DNA from: Aplidium turbinatum
Lineage: Eukaryota; Chordata; Ascidiacea; Aplousobranchia; Polyclinidae
Length of the DNA: 64,000 nucleotides
Direction: 5' to 3'
NCBI GenBank assembly: GCA_918807975.1
Contig: OU964928.1
Span: forward strand, 1,736,001 to 1,800,000
A program made the translations under genes and the position numbers. A model generated the notes under the pieces. The model saw only the letters and a list, made by a program, of their open reading frames with translations. It ran no database searches and was not told where the DNA came from. This document shows, one piece after another, positions 21,201 to 33,874 of this stretch (within the stretch, counting starts at the first letter, position 1; each line of letters opens with the position of its first letter).

Positions 21201-24200
21201 TTGTAGCTTTTTGCGGCACTGTGCAGTCTCGAAGCTTGCATCACAATGGAGAGGATCGTTTTGACGTCATCAATAGACCCCAGGGTAAAAATTGACACAA
21301 CAATTTCTCATATTCTATTCACACAATTGTCAAACAATCGATGACCGCGAGGGCAAAGCGCTTACGGTGGAGTGTCGTGCTTCTTTCTCAAGTCATTATG
21401 ACGTTTCAAGCACTCGATCCTGAACGTCCTGCGATCCATCTCCGTCATCGAAGATTTAGGAGACGCGATGCTCATGGAGCCGATCTTTGTCGCGTTAGTA
21501 GGATCATCTGGAAGAAATCAACAAATTAGTCAGTGAAGACGGTTTCATTGAACAATCTCAGAAACATAAAAGTATTCGATTATTTCAAACTGTATCGCGT
21601 TTGATGTTTATTCAAATATACGTCATTGTATACGTCATCATATGAGTTTTTTTGATATCTTTATCGTTTAGATATCTTTTGTGTTTGGTATTTTTGCAAA
21701 CCTTTCGTGTTATATATCAATGCATGCATAGTGTTTAGCAAAATCTGTCAATGTACCATCATTCTGTTGTTCCTGCCAACCAGAGCAAGGAACAGTTGAT
21801 AGAACTCAATGTTTTTCGACTTGAACCTTCCTGAAATGCTTTCTCATTCACTCGTTACATATCTGATGTTACCTGCATTGTTGGTGTATTTGTTCAACAG
21901 CTTTTGTAAAGCAAGCCACTGCATATCTTTGTTGTTCATCATTGTACCGTCCAATGTTAACAAACTAGTTTCAAAATGCAACAATGTAATGCTATATTCA
22001 AATACAAAAGTTCCTTTCCAAGTCTGAGCTTTCCACTGCAATCAGCAAATTCTATACTTGCAAAGCTTGCAGATGAAGCAACGAGCTTATCTTGGTAGCC
22101 AATTACTGTTGGGTGGCTTTGATCAATTTTGATTTCTCGAGGGAACTTCCCAAACATGCAATCACTGCTCGTGGCCTTCACTAACTTTTCGCAAGAGACG
22201 TATCGACGTTAGCTCAACGTATGGAAATGTTAAATTTACCATATTCCTGTGCTTAGTGCGAGGACTGCCCTTCGCTTGGCTGTAATTTTCTCCTAAGCTC
22301 TATGGTCTCTTTTTTTTTCGGATCAACTCGGAACACATCGGATGAGTTTGTGTCCGATACGTTATCACGTGACACAAGCACATCCACCCAAAAAGCAGTC
22401 TGATGTCAAAAACAACGATATATGGCTTTTTCCTTCACTTCTCTTTCAAACAGCCGCTTAGATGAATATGTAATCTTTTTCGATTAAGTTGCACTTGGGG
22501 AGGAATTAGCTAAAGGCAGCCACAAGCGAATGTCTCAAGCTGTTAACTTCGGTGATGTGGCTTGCGTTGGTGGTCTAAGACCTCTACCAGTCGGTGCAAG
22601 CACCAGTGGGTTGAACCAATCCTCACAAGTTCGCACAAATCGGGTGTTCAAATTATTTGAAGACGTGCAAACCAGTTGTTAGAACAAACTAGTTGTTTTG
22701 CAGGTTACATAATGTAGCAAATGGGACCATATTGAAGAAACCACATTTGTGTAGCAAAAGCTTTATTAATAAAACTGACTTTTCTGGTTTAGTGTGATAC
22801 TGTCTACTTTGTTTTATATAATGTAAGTTCTTGCGTATTTTATAACGACATAATACGACGGTATTTGAAGAAATTTAGAATTACGTCACTTGTATGTGTA
22901 CCAAAGCGCCGCTGTCAAAACTAAAAACAAGTTACCTCAATCAAAGGGTGAATAATCCTACTAATGATGAATTAAGTACTGTACCTGCTGGTTTGCCGCT
23001 GGAACCTGCTCCACCGAGATACTCCGTGTGGACATCGGTCTTCGTGGACGTGGACTTTGATCCTCCTTCGGTGGTGATCGTTGTCGTAATCTTTGTGGTT
23101 TCTTTCACTTTACGACCTGAGGTACCAATGAGCATTGTGCGGTAATAAACCCGTTAACATGGTGCAGCTAAAAGTTTGGTCCACTCGGAAAACACGTAAT
23201 AAAAGTAGATTCAACGGAAAAATAATTCAAAAGTAGACTAGATGACATACTGTAGCCTACTTGTGACCAAAGTATTCTTGGTACAAAATCTAAGCAAAGA
23301 GGACGACACAGTTTCAGCCTTAGTTTTCCAGATGCACAGTTCCCCAGGCTTATGCTCCTCGTGTTAACTTCAGTTCTTCAACCCAATGAAATAACTTGAA
23401 TGAAGTGAATCTTTTTACAAAGTGCAACCAAAGGGTCAATGCAAAACCTTGATATAAATTTAAAACATCAAACAATTTTACAGATGCTATCATCAGATAT
23501 ATTTCTTGTGTTGAGTGCTGGAGTCTAGTTTTCCACATTAGTCTCTCCAGGGCCAGTCGTTTGATGTTTGCATACATGAACGAAATAGAGAAAATTGAAA
23601 GAAAACCAATAGAAACTCAGAAGGCAAAATTTGCCAATATTTGTTTATCTTCAGACAGATTTGAACTGGTGTAAAAATAATATTGATTTTATTGCTGAAA
23701 ATATTTTCAGGCTCAAATTCTTCAAAGGTAGTGGCAAAACTACTTTGCTGCCTACCAGCGCAGGGGCTGAGAGGTTTCGCTTTTGCCTCGAGTGCTGGTA
23801 ATCTGGTAATCATTTCAACAGTTTTGCTATCTACATTGTGTTTTGACTTGTTGTGCATCTTTTTTGCAGCAGCTAATAAACATCTATCTAATCTATGAGT
23901 TCGATTCCAGGTCGGGTCATAGTGATGACTTTAAAAACGGTACAGATTGTGTTCTTTCTTGCATAATGTAGTGAGAGTCAGTCGGATAACAATTTGATGA
24001 CATCGTAAACCTCATATCGAATTAAACATGAGGCCTGTCGCTAAATGACCTGAGCTTATGCAGAGGGACAGTACAATAAAACCATAACATTATTATTATT
24101 ACCTTGCTGCCTATGTAACCTACATGCCTAAAAGTAACTAATATAAAAAAAATCATAAAAGTAGTTTATGTTTCAGTTCTTGTTCTGGCTAAATTATAGG

Positions 24201-26479
24201 CTATTACATTATTAACAGTGAACCACATACCTTGACTATCTGTGAATTCTTTCACTTTAGTTTCAACTTTGGTCTCAGTCTTTTTTCCTCCACGCAATGA
24301 AGCTGAAACAGCAAAAAGATCTGAGTGAAACTTTGCAAACCCGTAACCTACCGGCATTTTAGTGCGGTGTGTAGCACATTCGCATGTTAAGAATAATAGG
24401 CTTGTAGCCTATAACGTGCACACAACGAAAGAAATTTTATAGGCAGACGTAGAAGCCTTGAAAAATCTCCACAAAAAAAATTAGGCAAGATGCAAAAAAA
24501 CAACCTACCCATGTTTTTTCGCTTCTAAAAGAAACAAGAAAAACTCATCAGAATCAGGTTAGAGTAATGTATGGATACATCATTTTTTGGAAAGACTATG
24601 ACCAGTCTTACAATGCATTTGTATGACAAAGAGAATAAGTTTTTTCAATTCATTTATGAAACTTACAGCACACAACTACAACAACAGAAAATGGACTCAA
24701 TTCCAATAATTTTACAGTTGCTTATCCTGCATTTTACTTTACGTAATAAAAAGCATCTGTGATGTCACAATACCTGGCTTGCTAGGAGGAGTTTCATCAT
24801 CGGATGAGGAAGATGAAGATGAACTGGAATCTTTTCTGCTTCGTGCCTTGTGTTCAACCTTAACTTTTTTGTTTGGTGTTGCAACGTTTTTCTCAAAGTA
24901 TCCTGGATTGGTAATATTTCCAGCTGGCTCGTAGTTGGCAACGACAAATGTTCCATACTTTCCCTTCGCTATCCCGACACCCAAATCCGTGGAACCCTTC
25001 CAAACAACTTGTGTAAAATGACCTGGTAAAGTAAAAAAAGTTGTAAAAACAGTCAACTTTACTAAACGTTTACTAGAGGATATGATAATTTTGTGTCTAA
25101 CTTTGCAATATTTTGCTCATATAAGTTACGTAGAGAACATGTAGCTCTTATGAAAATAAACTTTCCACTTTAATAACCTCATAAGTACGATAGCTTGACG
25201 CGGAAGCGAAAAAGCCATTCAAGCCATACCACATTTAATCCATCTTCTCTTCTTGGTGTTTTTTCCAGTGGGCTATCAAATAATGCAACATACAATGATA
25301 AATAATGTTACCTACCTGTGCCGGACTTAAACCCAGGAGTACGGAAGTTGTACTTTTGTATTTCATCATACCACATGGCTGTTATTTCCTGTCCTGTAAT
25401 GCAATTTGATTTATTACCGTTTGATAAGAAAAATCCCAATGTTTTATTGCTTAGTTATAGCTTTGATAGACTATGTTTTGCTATACTTGTACAATTGTAC
25501 TACAAATATATAAAACTAAGCATCCTTGCATTTTCATTTTCATCATTTTCATTTTCAATTGTTTACAATTGCTATAATTTATCCTTGAAATATAAAATTA
25601 AGCATCAATACAAGGCTTAAAATTAATTTCAATCAAGCACATCAGCAACAAATGCTGATAAAGGCTTCAATAAAAACCGAGAGTGCTTCAGTTATTTCTT
25701 TGTATTTATTATTATTCATGTGTTTGAATGAAAAGTTTAATCTTAAACCTTTAATGGGTTTGTCAGTCCGAGGATAAAGATTCAAAACCAACCAACCAAT
25801 GCAAAAGTTAAATTCTGCGTTGTTGAATAGTTTTATACGTTTTTTTTTTGAGATGTGTGCTGTGTGGTTATGACAAATAGAAGATACTGAAATAAGTTTG
25901 CTTTCAGAATTAACCACAAAAAGTTTGCACCAGCAAAGCTTGTACGCAGACAGCAAATCAACCGTTTTTTACATTGACTCAACGTCTGCAAACGTTGAAT
26001 CAATTTAAAAACACGGTTGATTTGCTGTCAGGATAAGAACTATTCTCACCTGATGGATCTCCCTTTGAGGTCATTGCGACGTTTTCACCGAAGCTCCTGT
26101 TGTTGGAATGCTTCAGCGTTCCAGAGGCTGCCAGCTTGTTGGCCCACTGCTGGGCGTGTTTGTTCAGTTCTTCCTTCAGCTTGAGGGGTTTAGCGTCGTG
26201 AGCTTTCCTGTATGTGTTGTGTGCGGAGAGGCATTCTTTAACAAACTTTGTCGTCATTTTGTTCTTTCCTTTTTTACTGATGACGTAATCTTCAAAACCT
26301 TTCAGATCGAGATTGTCGGAGGAAGGATTTTTAGCAAAATTTCGCTTTCTTTCTTCAACACTCGGAGCGCTAGTGCACACAAGTAAACAGTCTTCGCTAT
26401 TTGACGTCACGATTTGATGACGTGAAACGTAATGACGTTTCAACCCTGTCTTATTTCTGCGTGAAAAAAAAGTACCCAT
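18220..26479 (-). CDS. Double CAP-domain protein, GAPR-1/GLIPR2-like, predicted N-myristoylated
   Basis: Exons, minus strand: 26479-26050, 25393-25316, 25022-24774, 24302-24231, 23116-22985, 21507-21366, 20847-20702, 19354-19277 and 18374-18220. Phases all join, giving 493 residues. The chosen start gives MGTFFSRR, an N-myristoylation consensus (Gly2, Ser6, basic 7-8) like mammalian GAPR-1; an upstream in-frame ATG (26515) would hide it. CAP domain 1 (about 75-222) has AHNTYR, FGENVAM, MWYDEIQ and [11 protein letters not shown] domain 2 (about 350-493) has [22 protein letters not shown] and GHFTQVVW, so both keep the His-Glu-Glu-His tetrad. The linker has nine consecutive Ser, then DDE, then a Lys/Thr-rich stretch. 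GAPR-1 proteins bind anionic lipids on the cytosolic face of Golgi and other membranes; that role is inferred here. There is no signal peptide. GLIPR2 normally has one CAP domain of about 150 residues. Confidence 0.92.
18498..18525 (-). other. Hammerhead-ribozyme-like motif
   Basis: Minus strand: CTGATGA, one extra A, helix GGCTT/AAGCC with a 5-base loop, then GAAA. It resembles the hammerhead catalytic core, but the extra base before helix II is not canonical, and I could not assign helices I and III with confidence. Confidence 0.35.
18672..18698 (+). other. Hammerhead-ribozyme-like motif, sister copy
   Basis: CTGATGA, extra G, a weaker GG/CC helix around CTTAAGTTAAA, then GAAA. It is the opposite arm of the fold-back and the mirror image of 18498-18525. 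Confidence 0.3.
19608..20040 (+). repeat. Composite dispersed repeat in CAP intron 7/8
   Basis: The first part (19608-19810) matches 5030-5225 and the second part (19827-20040) matches 9547-9740, both in the same orientation. The two may be parts of one longer element, with the other copies truncated. It is cut out of no recognisable gene and shows no coding potential. Confidence 0.5.
25741..25800 (+). repeat. SINE family A, 3' end only
   Basis: TTTGTCAGTCCGAGGATAAAG followed by ATTCAAAACCAACCAACC is the tail of the family seen whole at 6163-6452. Confidence 0.65.
25946..26032. mobile_element. Palindromic MITE copy in CAP intron 1
   Basis: Ends GCAGACAGCAAATCAACC and GGTTGATTTGCTGTCAGG, with AACGTCTGCAAACGTTG at the centre. 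The whole unit can fold on itself. It abuts the donor side of CAP exon 1 (13 bases from the GT). Confidence 0.8.
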
Positions 26480-28257
26480 GATGCAGCTGTGATCTAACCA
26501 TCTAACTAACCTCATACTTGTAGTTCATGATGAATGCACAGCAAACAGGATATTGTGACGTCACACTGTGGTGCATTTACAAAACGAGAACATCGATTTA
26601 ACGTCAAGTAGCATTGAAATAACATGAAAAAGCTTTCATTTTTTTCATGCTTGCAAAAGTCTTCACAGCGTATGGATAACAACTTGGTCTTAAGTCAAGT
26701 CTTAAAACGTAACTTTTGTCGAACACTGGAAGCTTCTGAAACTGAAGTGGTGTCCCAGCATTGACTAAAACAACAATTATTATTGTATTGATGACTTTGT
26801 TTTAATTTTGGCATTATCTTGTTGAGGTGAAAATACCATCATCGGTTGCAATATGCAAAGCCGTTGGTATGATGTTTTGAGCCCGATGCCAACAAGGCTT
26901 TAGGGCTCCCAAATCAAGGTACCTCTAACAAACAAGGTACCTCCAAAAAGACAAATGTTAAGGAAATACCAGTAATATTGTCGAGGAAAAGTGGGTTTTC
27001 TCCCAAAAAGCAAAACTTGCTTCCTAAGTATCACGTTGAATGCAAACATACTATATCTGAAGAATACGCTGAATATTATCTTCAATTTCTACTTGGAAAG
27101 GTTCCTGACTGCTAAAATAAACAATCCATTGTCCAAACCTAAAAGTCCCTTTTTACCCCGTTCCCATGCTACTAGCGATGTATCACCCCAAAGTTTGGTA
27201 GGTAATTGAATTTAATTTAAATTTGTTTTTTATTTGTGCTGTTCCAAAAATAATCTTTCGATCTCAAAGCGCTTGAGTCGAATTTAAAGAGATTTTACTT
27301 TTGTCAGGATTTTTCAAAAGGCGAAAACTTTATTTTGTTTTCAAATTCATTTAAAAGTTGTTGAAGTACAAGAACTGCAGTCCCCGCTTATTAAGTCTAC
27401 TTCAGGACCAGACGATTTTAGACTTATTAAGCGGGTGGGCTTGTCAAGCGGGTGGGCTTATTAAGCAGAGAACGATTCTCCATCTCTTTTATACTATACA
27501 TTCTGAAATATCGCACCGAATCAACTTTGACTTCATGAGCGGATGGGCCTACAAGCCGTGGGCTTAATAAACAGAGAATACTAGATTAAAAATAAAATAA
27601 ACACATGAATGAATTGACCAGACAGGGTTTCAAACCGGTTCTTTTATGACATCAAACAAAACCACAAGTGACATTCTTTCAACGAAACTTTATACTTTTT
27701 ACTCTCTGGCGCCACCACACGACACCAAACACGGTTAAACATTTTCCACAATCCTATTTATGACGTCACAATGCAATTATTTTGAATATGTCAAATTAAT
27801 CATCACAGTGTCATAATTGAATAACTAAACCACACGATAAGCGTCAATAGGTTATACATCAACGTTGCGTTTATTTTACATTGCAAATATTTGCACAAAC
27901 AAAAATACAGTACCTACTAACCTTGAGTTTACCTTGATCAAAAAAAAACTGACACTTACGTGTTGGTCTTATGTTGCGTGACGTGATTACTGTACTACTA
28001 TGTAACTAGATTATACTAAGCCAACAATTTTTGGAAAAGATAAACCTATATGCTGCCAGTAGCACAATAACTCAAACAACATTTTATCAAATTATTAACA
28101 GAATAAATCAATTATCCAACCAAGAACACTTTGGGACACTGCACGACACCGGGTAGCCTACACCAGCAAGATTGATGGGTTATGATAATTTAAAAGCCAA
28201 CAAAAAAACACAGCAGAGAAAGGATTAAATTACAATAAATACTTTCGCTTTCTGAGC

Positions 28258-28485
28258 ATGGGATCCTGGTTAGACTCTCGCCGCAAGCTGATTGTTGGTC
28301 AACATCGCTCTCCTCTACCCTGGGTGTAATGAATTGGGTGGGTTTAGTTGCTGAATGAAAGGCTGCCGTGGGAAAGAAACTGGCCACCTCTACTTAGTGC
28401 AGACAGCCAAGTACAATGAAACTCTTATTGTATTTTGTGATGATGCTTAGATTCAAGTAAGGGAAACTACCTTCACCTTACACAG
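28258..28485 (+). repeat. tRNA-derived SINE, family B, 5'-truncated
   Basis: It shares ordered blocks with 51232-51515: CCTGGTT, CACCGG/CATCGC, CTCT-CCTGGGTGTAATGAATTG, GGGTGGG, TAGTTGCTGAA, AACTGGCCACC and a 3' CACCTTA. It is diverged and lacks the start of the head. Confidence 0.6.
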
Positions 28486-28949
28486 TAAACTACAATACCA
28501 TCCGCACAGTATGTAAAAAACAAGCTTGTATTATCCTCATACTTTATTGCAGCACAATCAGTCTTTGTCCAATTTCAAAATTTGAATTACCACCGAAGTT
28601 TTTCTATAAAAACTATGTCATATAATAAGTTATAGAAAAATTTTTCACTTAAGTATTTATAATTCTGATTGCAACAGCTTCAATTGTTGGCCCTACTCGA
28701 TCGTGATAATCAGTGGTGTCATGTCACCACTGCAGCACTTTGTTGTATACCGATGTCCATTTCTAATGCAACAAATACAACTTACAAGTTAGAAAACCGG
28801 AAAAAAATAATATTTAAACTGACACTAATCATACATTAATGCAATCTGTAGGTCTTCAGTCCAGTGAATATTTGTAAATGCTATGTACCGTTCATCGCCA
28901 AATATTAGAACGACTAATTTTGTACTACCTTCGTGCTACCGATAGGCTA

Positions 28950-29248
28950 CTTAATACTGTATATTTCTCTGTGACCATCATCTAACACCTTGTCTCAATT
29001 TTCGTTATTGATTTATTCATTGTGTTCTCTATCCTATGTCGATTATTCGTAGTGATCTTTTAAATTTCGTAACTAACTGTTATCGCAATTTTAGTACTTC
29101 TATTAGAATCTGGGGTATCTGCTTGACTCGAAGACCCATGGTCTTTTCGCAGATTTCCGTTACTGGAAATTCCTTTTTTATTGCTGTATTTATTGTAGGC
29201 TAGTATATTTACTTACAACGAAATAAAATCAATCAATCAATCAATCCA
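28950..29248 (+). repeat. Probable LINE 3' end with (CAAT)n tail
   Basis: AT-rich sequence with GACTCGAAGACCCATGGTC and a stem-like GCAGATTTCC block, closing AATAAAATCAATCAATCAATC. A tetranucleotide tail after AATAAA is typical of CR1/L2-type 3' ends. No coding part is present, so the assignment is tentative. Confidence 0.35.
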
Positions 29249-31669
29249 AACCGTTCATTAAGTTAACGAACTTAATTTTTTTTCTACCTTCAGTTCGAAG
29301 GCCACTGGCCTCGGACGAATTTGAATGGACTTTTTAAATTGTGTGCCAGTGCCTTACATACAGTAGACAAGATGACGCATGCGATTTTCCCGACTTTTTC
29401 ATTTGTTCCCTGATTATGCTTACACCTTTATAACATTTAAACATATTTGTAACAGAATCTATCTACTGACTTGACTTCATTGAAACCAGATATTCGTTTT
29501 TCCTATTCACACAGCGAACATTCTACTACCCTTTTTCACATAATGTCCGTTCAATTTACTACCTTACAATAATTACTGAGACAACTACAGCATGCTTTAA
29601 CTCTGCCTGGAACAATTTGTGCTTTTCCAAAATGCCTTTTTGTATTTCCTCCACACCCACGCGTCCACGCTAACAGCTTGACAGCGGAGAAAGGCGAATC
29701 TTTCTGACCAAACAAACGACTTGAACAAGCAAACAACGCCGCTCCTTCTGTCAACCGGAAATTTATTGTGCATAGCTGTCAAGTCACGTGACATCTGGTC
29801 ACTTTTCTTCTTCAGTCAATAAAAGTAGAGTCTTAAAAAAAATTTATTGCGAACATTTTTTAGCTTTTCTTTCTTTGAGATTGGACGTAGTTTTGAGTCT
29901 AAAAAGTAGGCAACAGAAGTGGTAGGAAGACAGATAAAAGCTTTAGACGCTTGCGTCGAATACGTTTGGTTTCTGTTTTGGAATTTAGCCTACTTCACAT
30001 TGGTTTCAAAGCGACCACGCCTTAGTCCATGTTTGTCATAAAAGCCTTATCTTTTTCAGTGCTCCAAACCTTTATAATGGAAAACTTCAAAAGTGCAATT
30101 GTATTTTTTCCTCAACCGAAAAACTTCATTCATGCCACGTTCCAATTGAGTGGCCACTAGGCCTATCTTTATTCAAAATAGCAATTTTTTAAGCATATAC
30201 AATGTTCACGGTGAAAAGGCTTAATTTGAGTTTCCTCAATAACATTTGTTGCTCAGACAATGCTAGAGATATGTCCCTCTTAATGCTTTGGATCGGCTAG
30301 ATAGAAAATCATTTTGTTTTTAGTAATTTTCCCGAATTGTTCCAACTAATGCAATTTTACATAAACCCAAGCAATCAACTTTCATTACGTCTCGCTCTAC
30401 CAATAAGTTATCCAGCTTTTTAGCTTGGTAAAGTGTTGTAACATTCTATGTTCTAATTCTGGGTATTCTTTTCGGAAATTACTCATCTTGTTTAATTTGG
30501 TGTATAGAGTAGACAAGTGATGTTTCAAAATTTACGACCTCAGCATTTAGTTTATCAATGCGCATCGACAAGAATGTTTTACCTAAAGATGGACCCAGGC
30601 TTTCTGATTTTCCGCAATCTTCAAAAACTAGCTCAACAAAACAACACAGAGACAATGTTACAACTGTGTAAGTCCTGGACAACACCCATCAAGAGGGAAC
30701 TATTTTTTTTGTAACTTATTACAGGCTTCTGCCTCGTGGTTAAAGATTTAGATAAAATAAGCGTGATTACAAATAAGTCAACCAACTACTATACATACCT
30801 ATGTCACAATGAAAACGCTGTGAACCTCACAAGTTAAATACCAAATCCCCCCAAGAACAAAGATTCGAACAATGTTACGCAACCGTATTTCTGGGTGTTT
30901 TTTTTTTTGTAATTTAATTCTGTTGGAAAATTCTATTGTAGCATAATCCCACTGCAGTTTCGACGCATTCTCGCAGGTTATTAACTTGAGCTTGAGAGAT
31001 AAACTTATTACCTGAAGAGGCCGCGTGTGTCTGCGACCTTTAGCGGGTATTACTGTGACAAGATCTCCGGAAAGTTAAAAAATGTCACGCAGTCATAAAA
31101 ACAAATTCATACAAAAAAAGTGAAAATTTTAAGGATTATGGCAGAATATTGATTTCTCTTCTAAAGATGTAGGCTACTCCATCAACAATAAAATACGATC
31201 TTTATTCAGCAATAAAGTTGCATTGTGACTAATAAAGTCGTTTCTACAAGTTAAAGTTATGAAGTAAGGTTTACTTAAAGCTGAAGGATATTAGGCTACT
31301 GGGAACAAAAAAATAAATTCTTGAAAGTAAGTTAAAAGAACACATTTTGTGACAATTTCTTTCATCAAAACAAAAAATGGGAAAATGTTGCACTTTTGGC
31401 TTTTTTATTCTCAAAAAATCCTTGAATTTACAAATTCACAAAACTATGAACTGAGTACATACACAAAGCATTAAAAAAATTGGACGAATTTAAAACCCTT
31501 AAAAACTCTTCCATATCTTTTCTGCTCTCACTAAGAAAACTGCCAAACGCTTGTTCGTCTCGAAAACATGAAACTGAATATCACAGATATTAAACGTGTT
31601 GAGATTCTGAAAGGCTGACCCACTTGCACATCTCTAGGAACAAATCGGTGCTTAATCTAATAATAGAAA

Positions 31670-31800
31670 CAGGTATAAGGAACTGGCCACCCTACTTTTC
31701 TTGGTGCCCAAGGCTTAACAAGATGAGAAACTTATTTTCTCGTTCTCCGACGCTTGGATTGAAGTATGGGACTTGCATTTACCTTTTACAGGTGCAATTA
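31670..31800 (+). repeat. SINE family B, 3' part
   Basis: AACTGGCCACCCTAC, GGTGCCCAAGGCT, GAAACTTATTTTCTCG, TTGAAGTATGGGACTTGC and ATTTACCTTTTA follow the order of the copy at 51232-51515. Confidence 0.6.
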
Positions 31801-32099
31801 ATTTTATGTTTTGTTTTACGAAGAGATTGCGACTAAAATTGGTGGACAAAATAGGGCAGACTTGGCAGAACAACATAGGCTACGTACATAAAATAGAATA
31901 AATACTTTTTTAGTTGATTGTATCTTGCTTCTGTCTTAATTTCTTTGTATCTCTGTTTCTATTACCATGAAAAACAAGTACAATTGTTGTTGGTTAAATG
32001 GACATCGAAATAACATTGAATTCCGTTTTCAACTTGACGATTTTTACATCGTTTCAACGTGGCTAGATGGTTGTTGCTAGTTTGCTAGACAAAGTCGCT

Positions 32100-32298
32100 A
32101 AAACTATAAACTACGAACGTTTTCGGCCATACTCAAGTTAACCCTTCTCAAGTAACGAAAATAACTGATTTTACAATAACATCCACATTGAAAATAACTG
32201 ATCTATACAATGTAGATGTTATTGTGAAATCAGTTATTTTCGTTACTTGAGAAGGGCTAACTTGAGTATGGCCGAAAACGTTCGTAGTTTATAGTTTT
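32100..32298. repeat. Near-perfect fold-back, arms about 90 bp
   Basis: The arms 32100-32190 and 32208-32298 are almost exact reverse complements (AAACTATAAACTACGAACG, TTTTCGGCCATACTCAAGTT, CTTCTCAAGTAACGAAAATA). The motif GGCCGAAAACGTT and the sequence after the right arm (CTGTCTATGGTTAAAGAAAG) resemble the 18409-18784 fold-back, so they are probably one family. Here the CTGATGA block is replaced by CTTGAGA. Confidence 0.88.
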
Positions 32299-33874
32299 CT
32301 GTTCACTCAAATATGATGTTAAATGCCGTGTGGTTGCTTGGTTTTATCTGTCTATGGTTAAAGAAAGTCACCTCTCTACCAAAATTGTATTAACGTCGCT
32401 AAACGTTTCAACAGTGTAAAAATAGTTACTCTGCTGGCTTTGATACTAAACTTTTGAACCAACAGAACGCCTTTCGTCCACTTCAATCATAAAGTGAAGA
32501 AATATTCACCTAGCCTATAAACGTAACTGAAGTCATTCACAAATATTTGACAACATAGAAAAAAAGTACTAAAAGCAGATGGTACGCAAACAAATACATT
32601 AAGTTGTTGGAGAGCTATGTCACTAAAATTCATTGAAAACACTTTAAACAACTCAGATTGACGGTTAATGTTGAAACTTTGAACCTAATTCCACTTCTGA
32701 CGAGTTCCTGTAATGTGAATTTGTAGTCTGGAATTTACGAACTACACTTTAGGCAAACAAGTGTTTCTAGAAAGTTCTGAGAAATGGTTTATTTTTTATT
32801 CTTACGTCATAATTGTGGTCATACAAACTTCTCGGGTCGAGGGGTTAACTTTTGTTCCCCCCTAGGTTGATGTTTCTTGGACTACATCGAAGTCTACTAG
32901 AGAGCAGCTAGTCTTCGGTCTTACCATCCAACCAACGCAAACCTTTTTGATTCAATGATGCAACTAACAACGATGATATTGCATGCGGTCTGTCCTGCTA
33001 GCACAGGGCTACTCAACTGGCGGACCGCGATCTGAATCCGGACCTTCTGGGTGTTGAAGGTGGACCTTGAGCTTTTGAAAGAATAACCTCATTGCCACGT
33101 TTCAGGGCTTCTTTAAACAGATTTCTACTGGGAGGAAGCAATTTTTACTGTGATTATCCTACTTTCTGGGGGGCTTCGACTACCAGATTCTCCAATACTT
33201 TCTCAGAAATGCCATTCGAGTTACATTTTTTCTAAAAAGTGGTTTGGTACGGATAATTTACCTTTCGTGGTTGCGTGGGAAATAACTTATTTACCGGACT
33301 GCTAAACATATTCACTTTGTCAAACTGGACCTTTGTTAAGATTAGTTGAGTAATCTTGTGCTAGCAGAACAAATATTGCAATTTTTAATTGCGGTTTTAG
33401 ACGCAGACAGTAGGCTATTTTGTCCTGAAAGTAACTTACGCTCAACCCTTCGGAAGCTGCAGAAACAGATCCAAAATTGTGGAAGTTCCACATAAAGTTC
33501 ATCAATAAGGGCAACACAGTCCAAAAAGTAAATATAGGCTATATAGTATTTCTCTTGCAATGTCCGTACAAACATTTCTTTGAACCGATAACGATTCTTC
33601 CAGCGATGATATTTCGGACGACTGCAATTTTTAACTAACTTAGTTATTATTTTGTTTCAAACCAAAAATTCTTGGTCATACTTTTTTCCGAATTTTATTT
33701 TTGGTAAAGAAATTTTTTCGATTTATTTCAGAATACAATTAATTTGATTCGTTGAAAGCTAGAACCTCAGTAAGCGTGAATTTAAAGAGCGTGGTTATTC
33801 TTTAATGATTTGCTGATTGTTAGGAGTCGCAGATTCTAAAATAAATGCAGTTTGAAAATTTTGTTCTAATTTAT

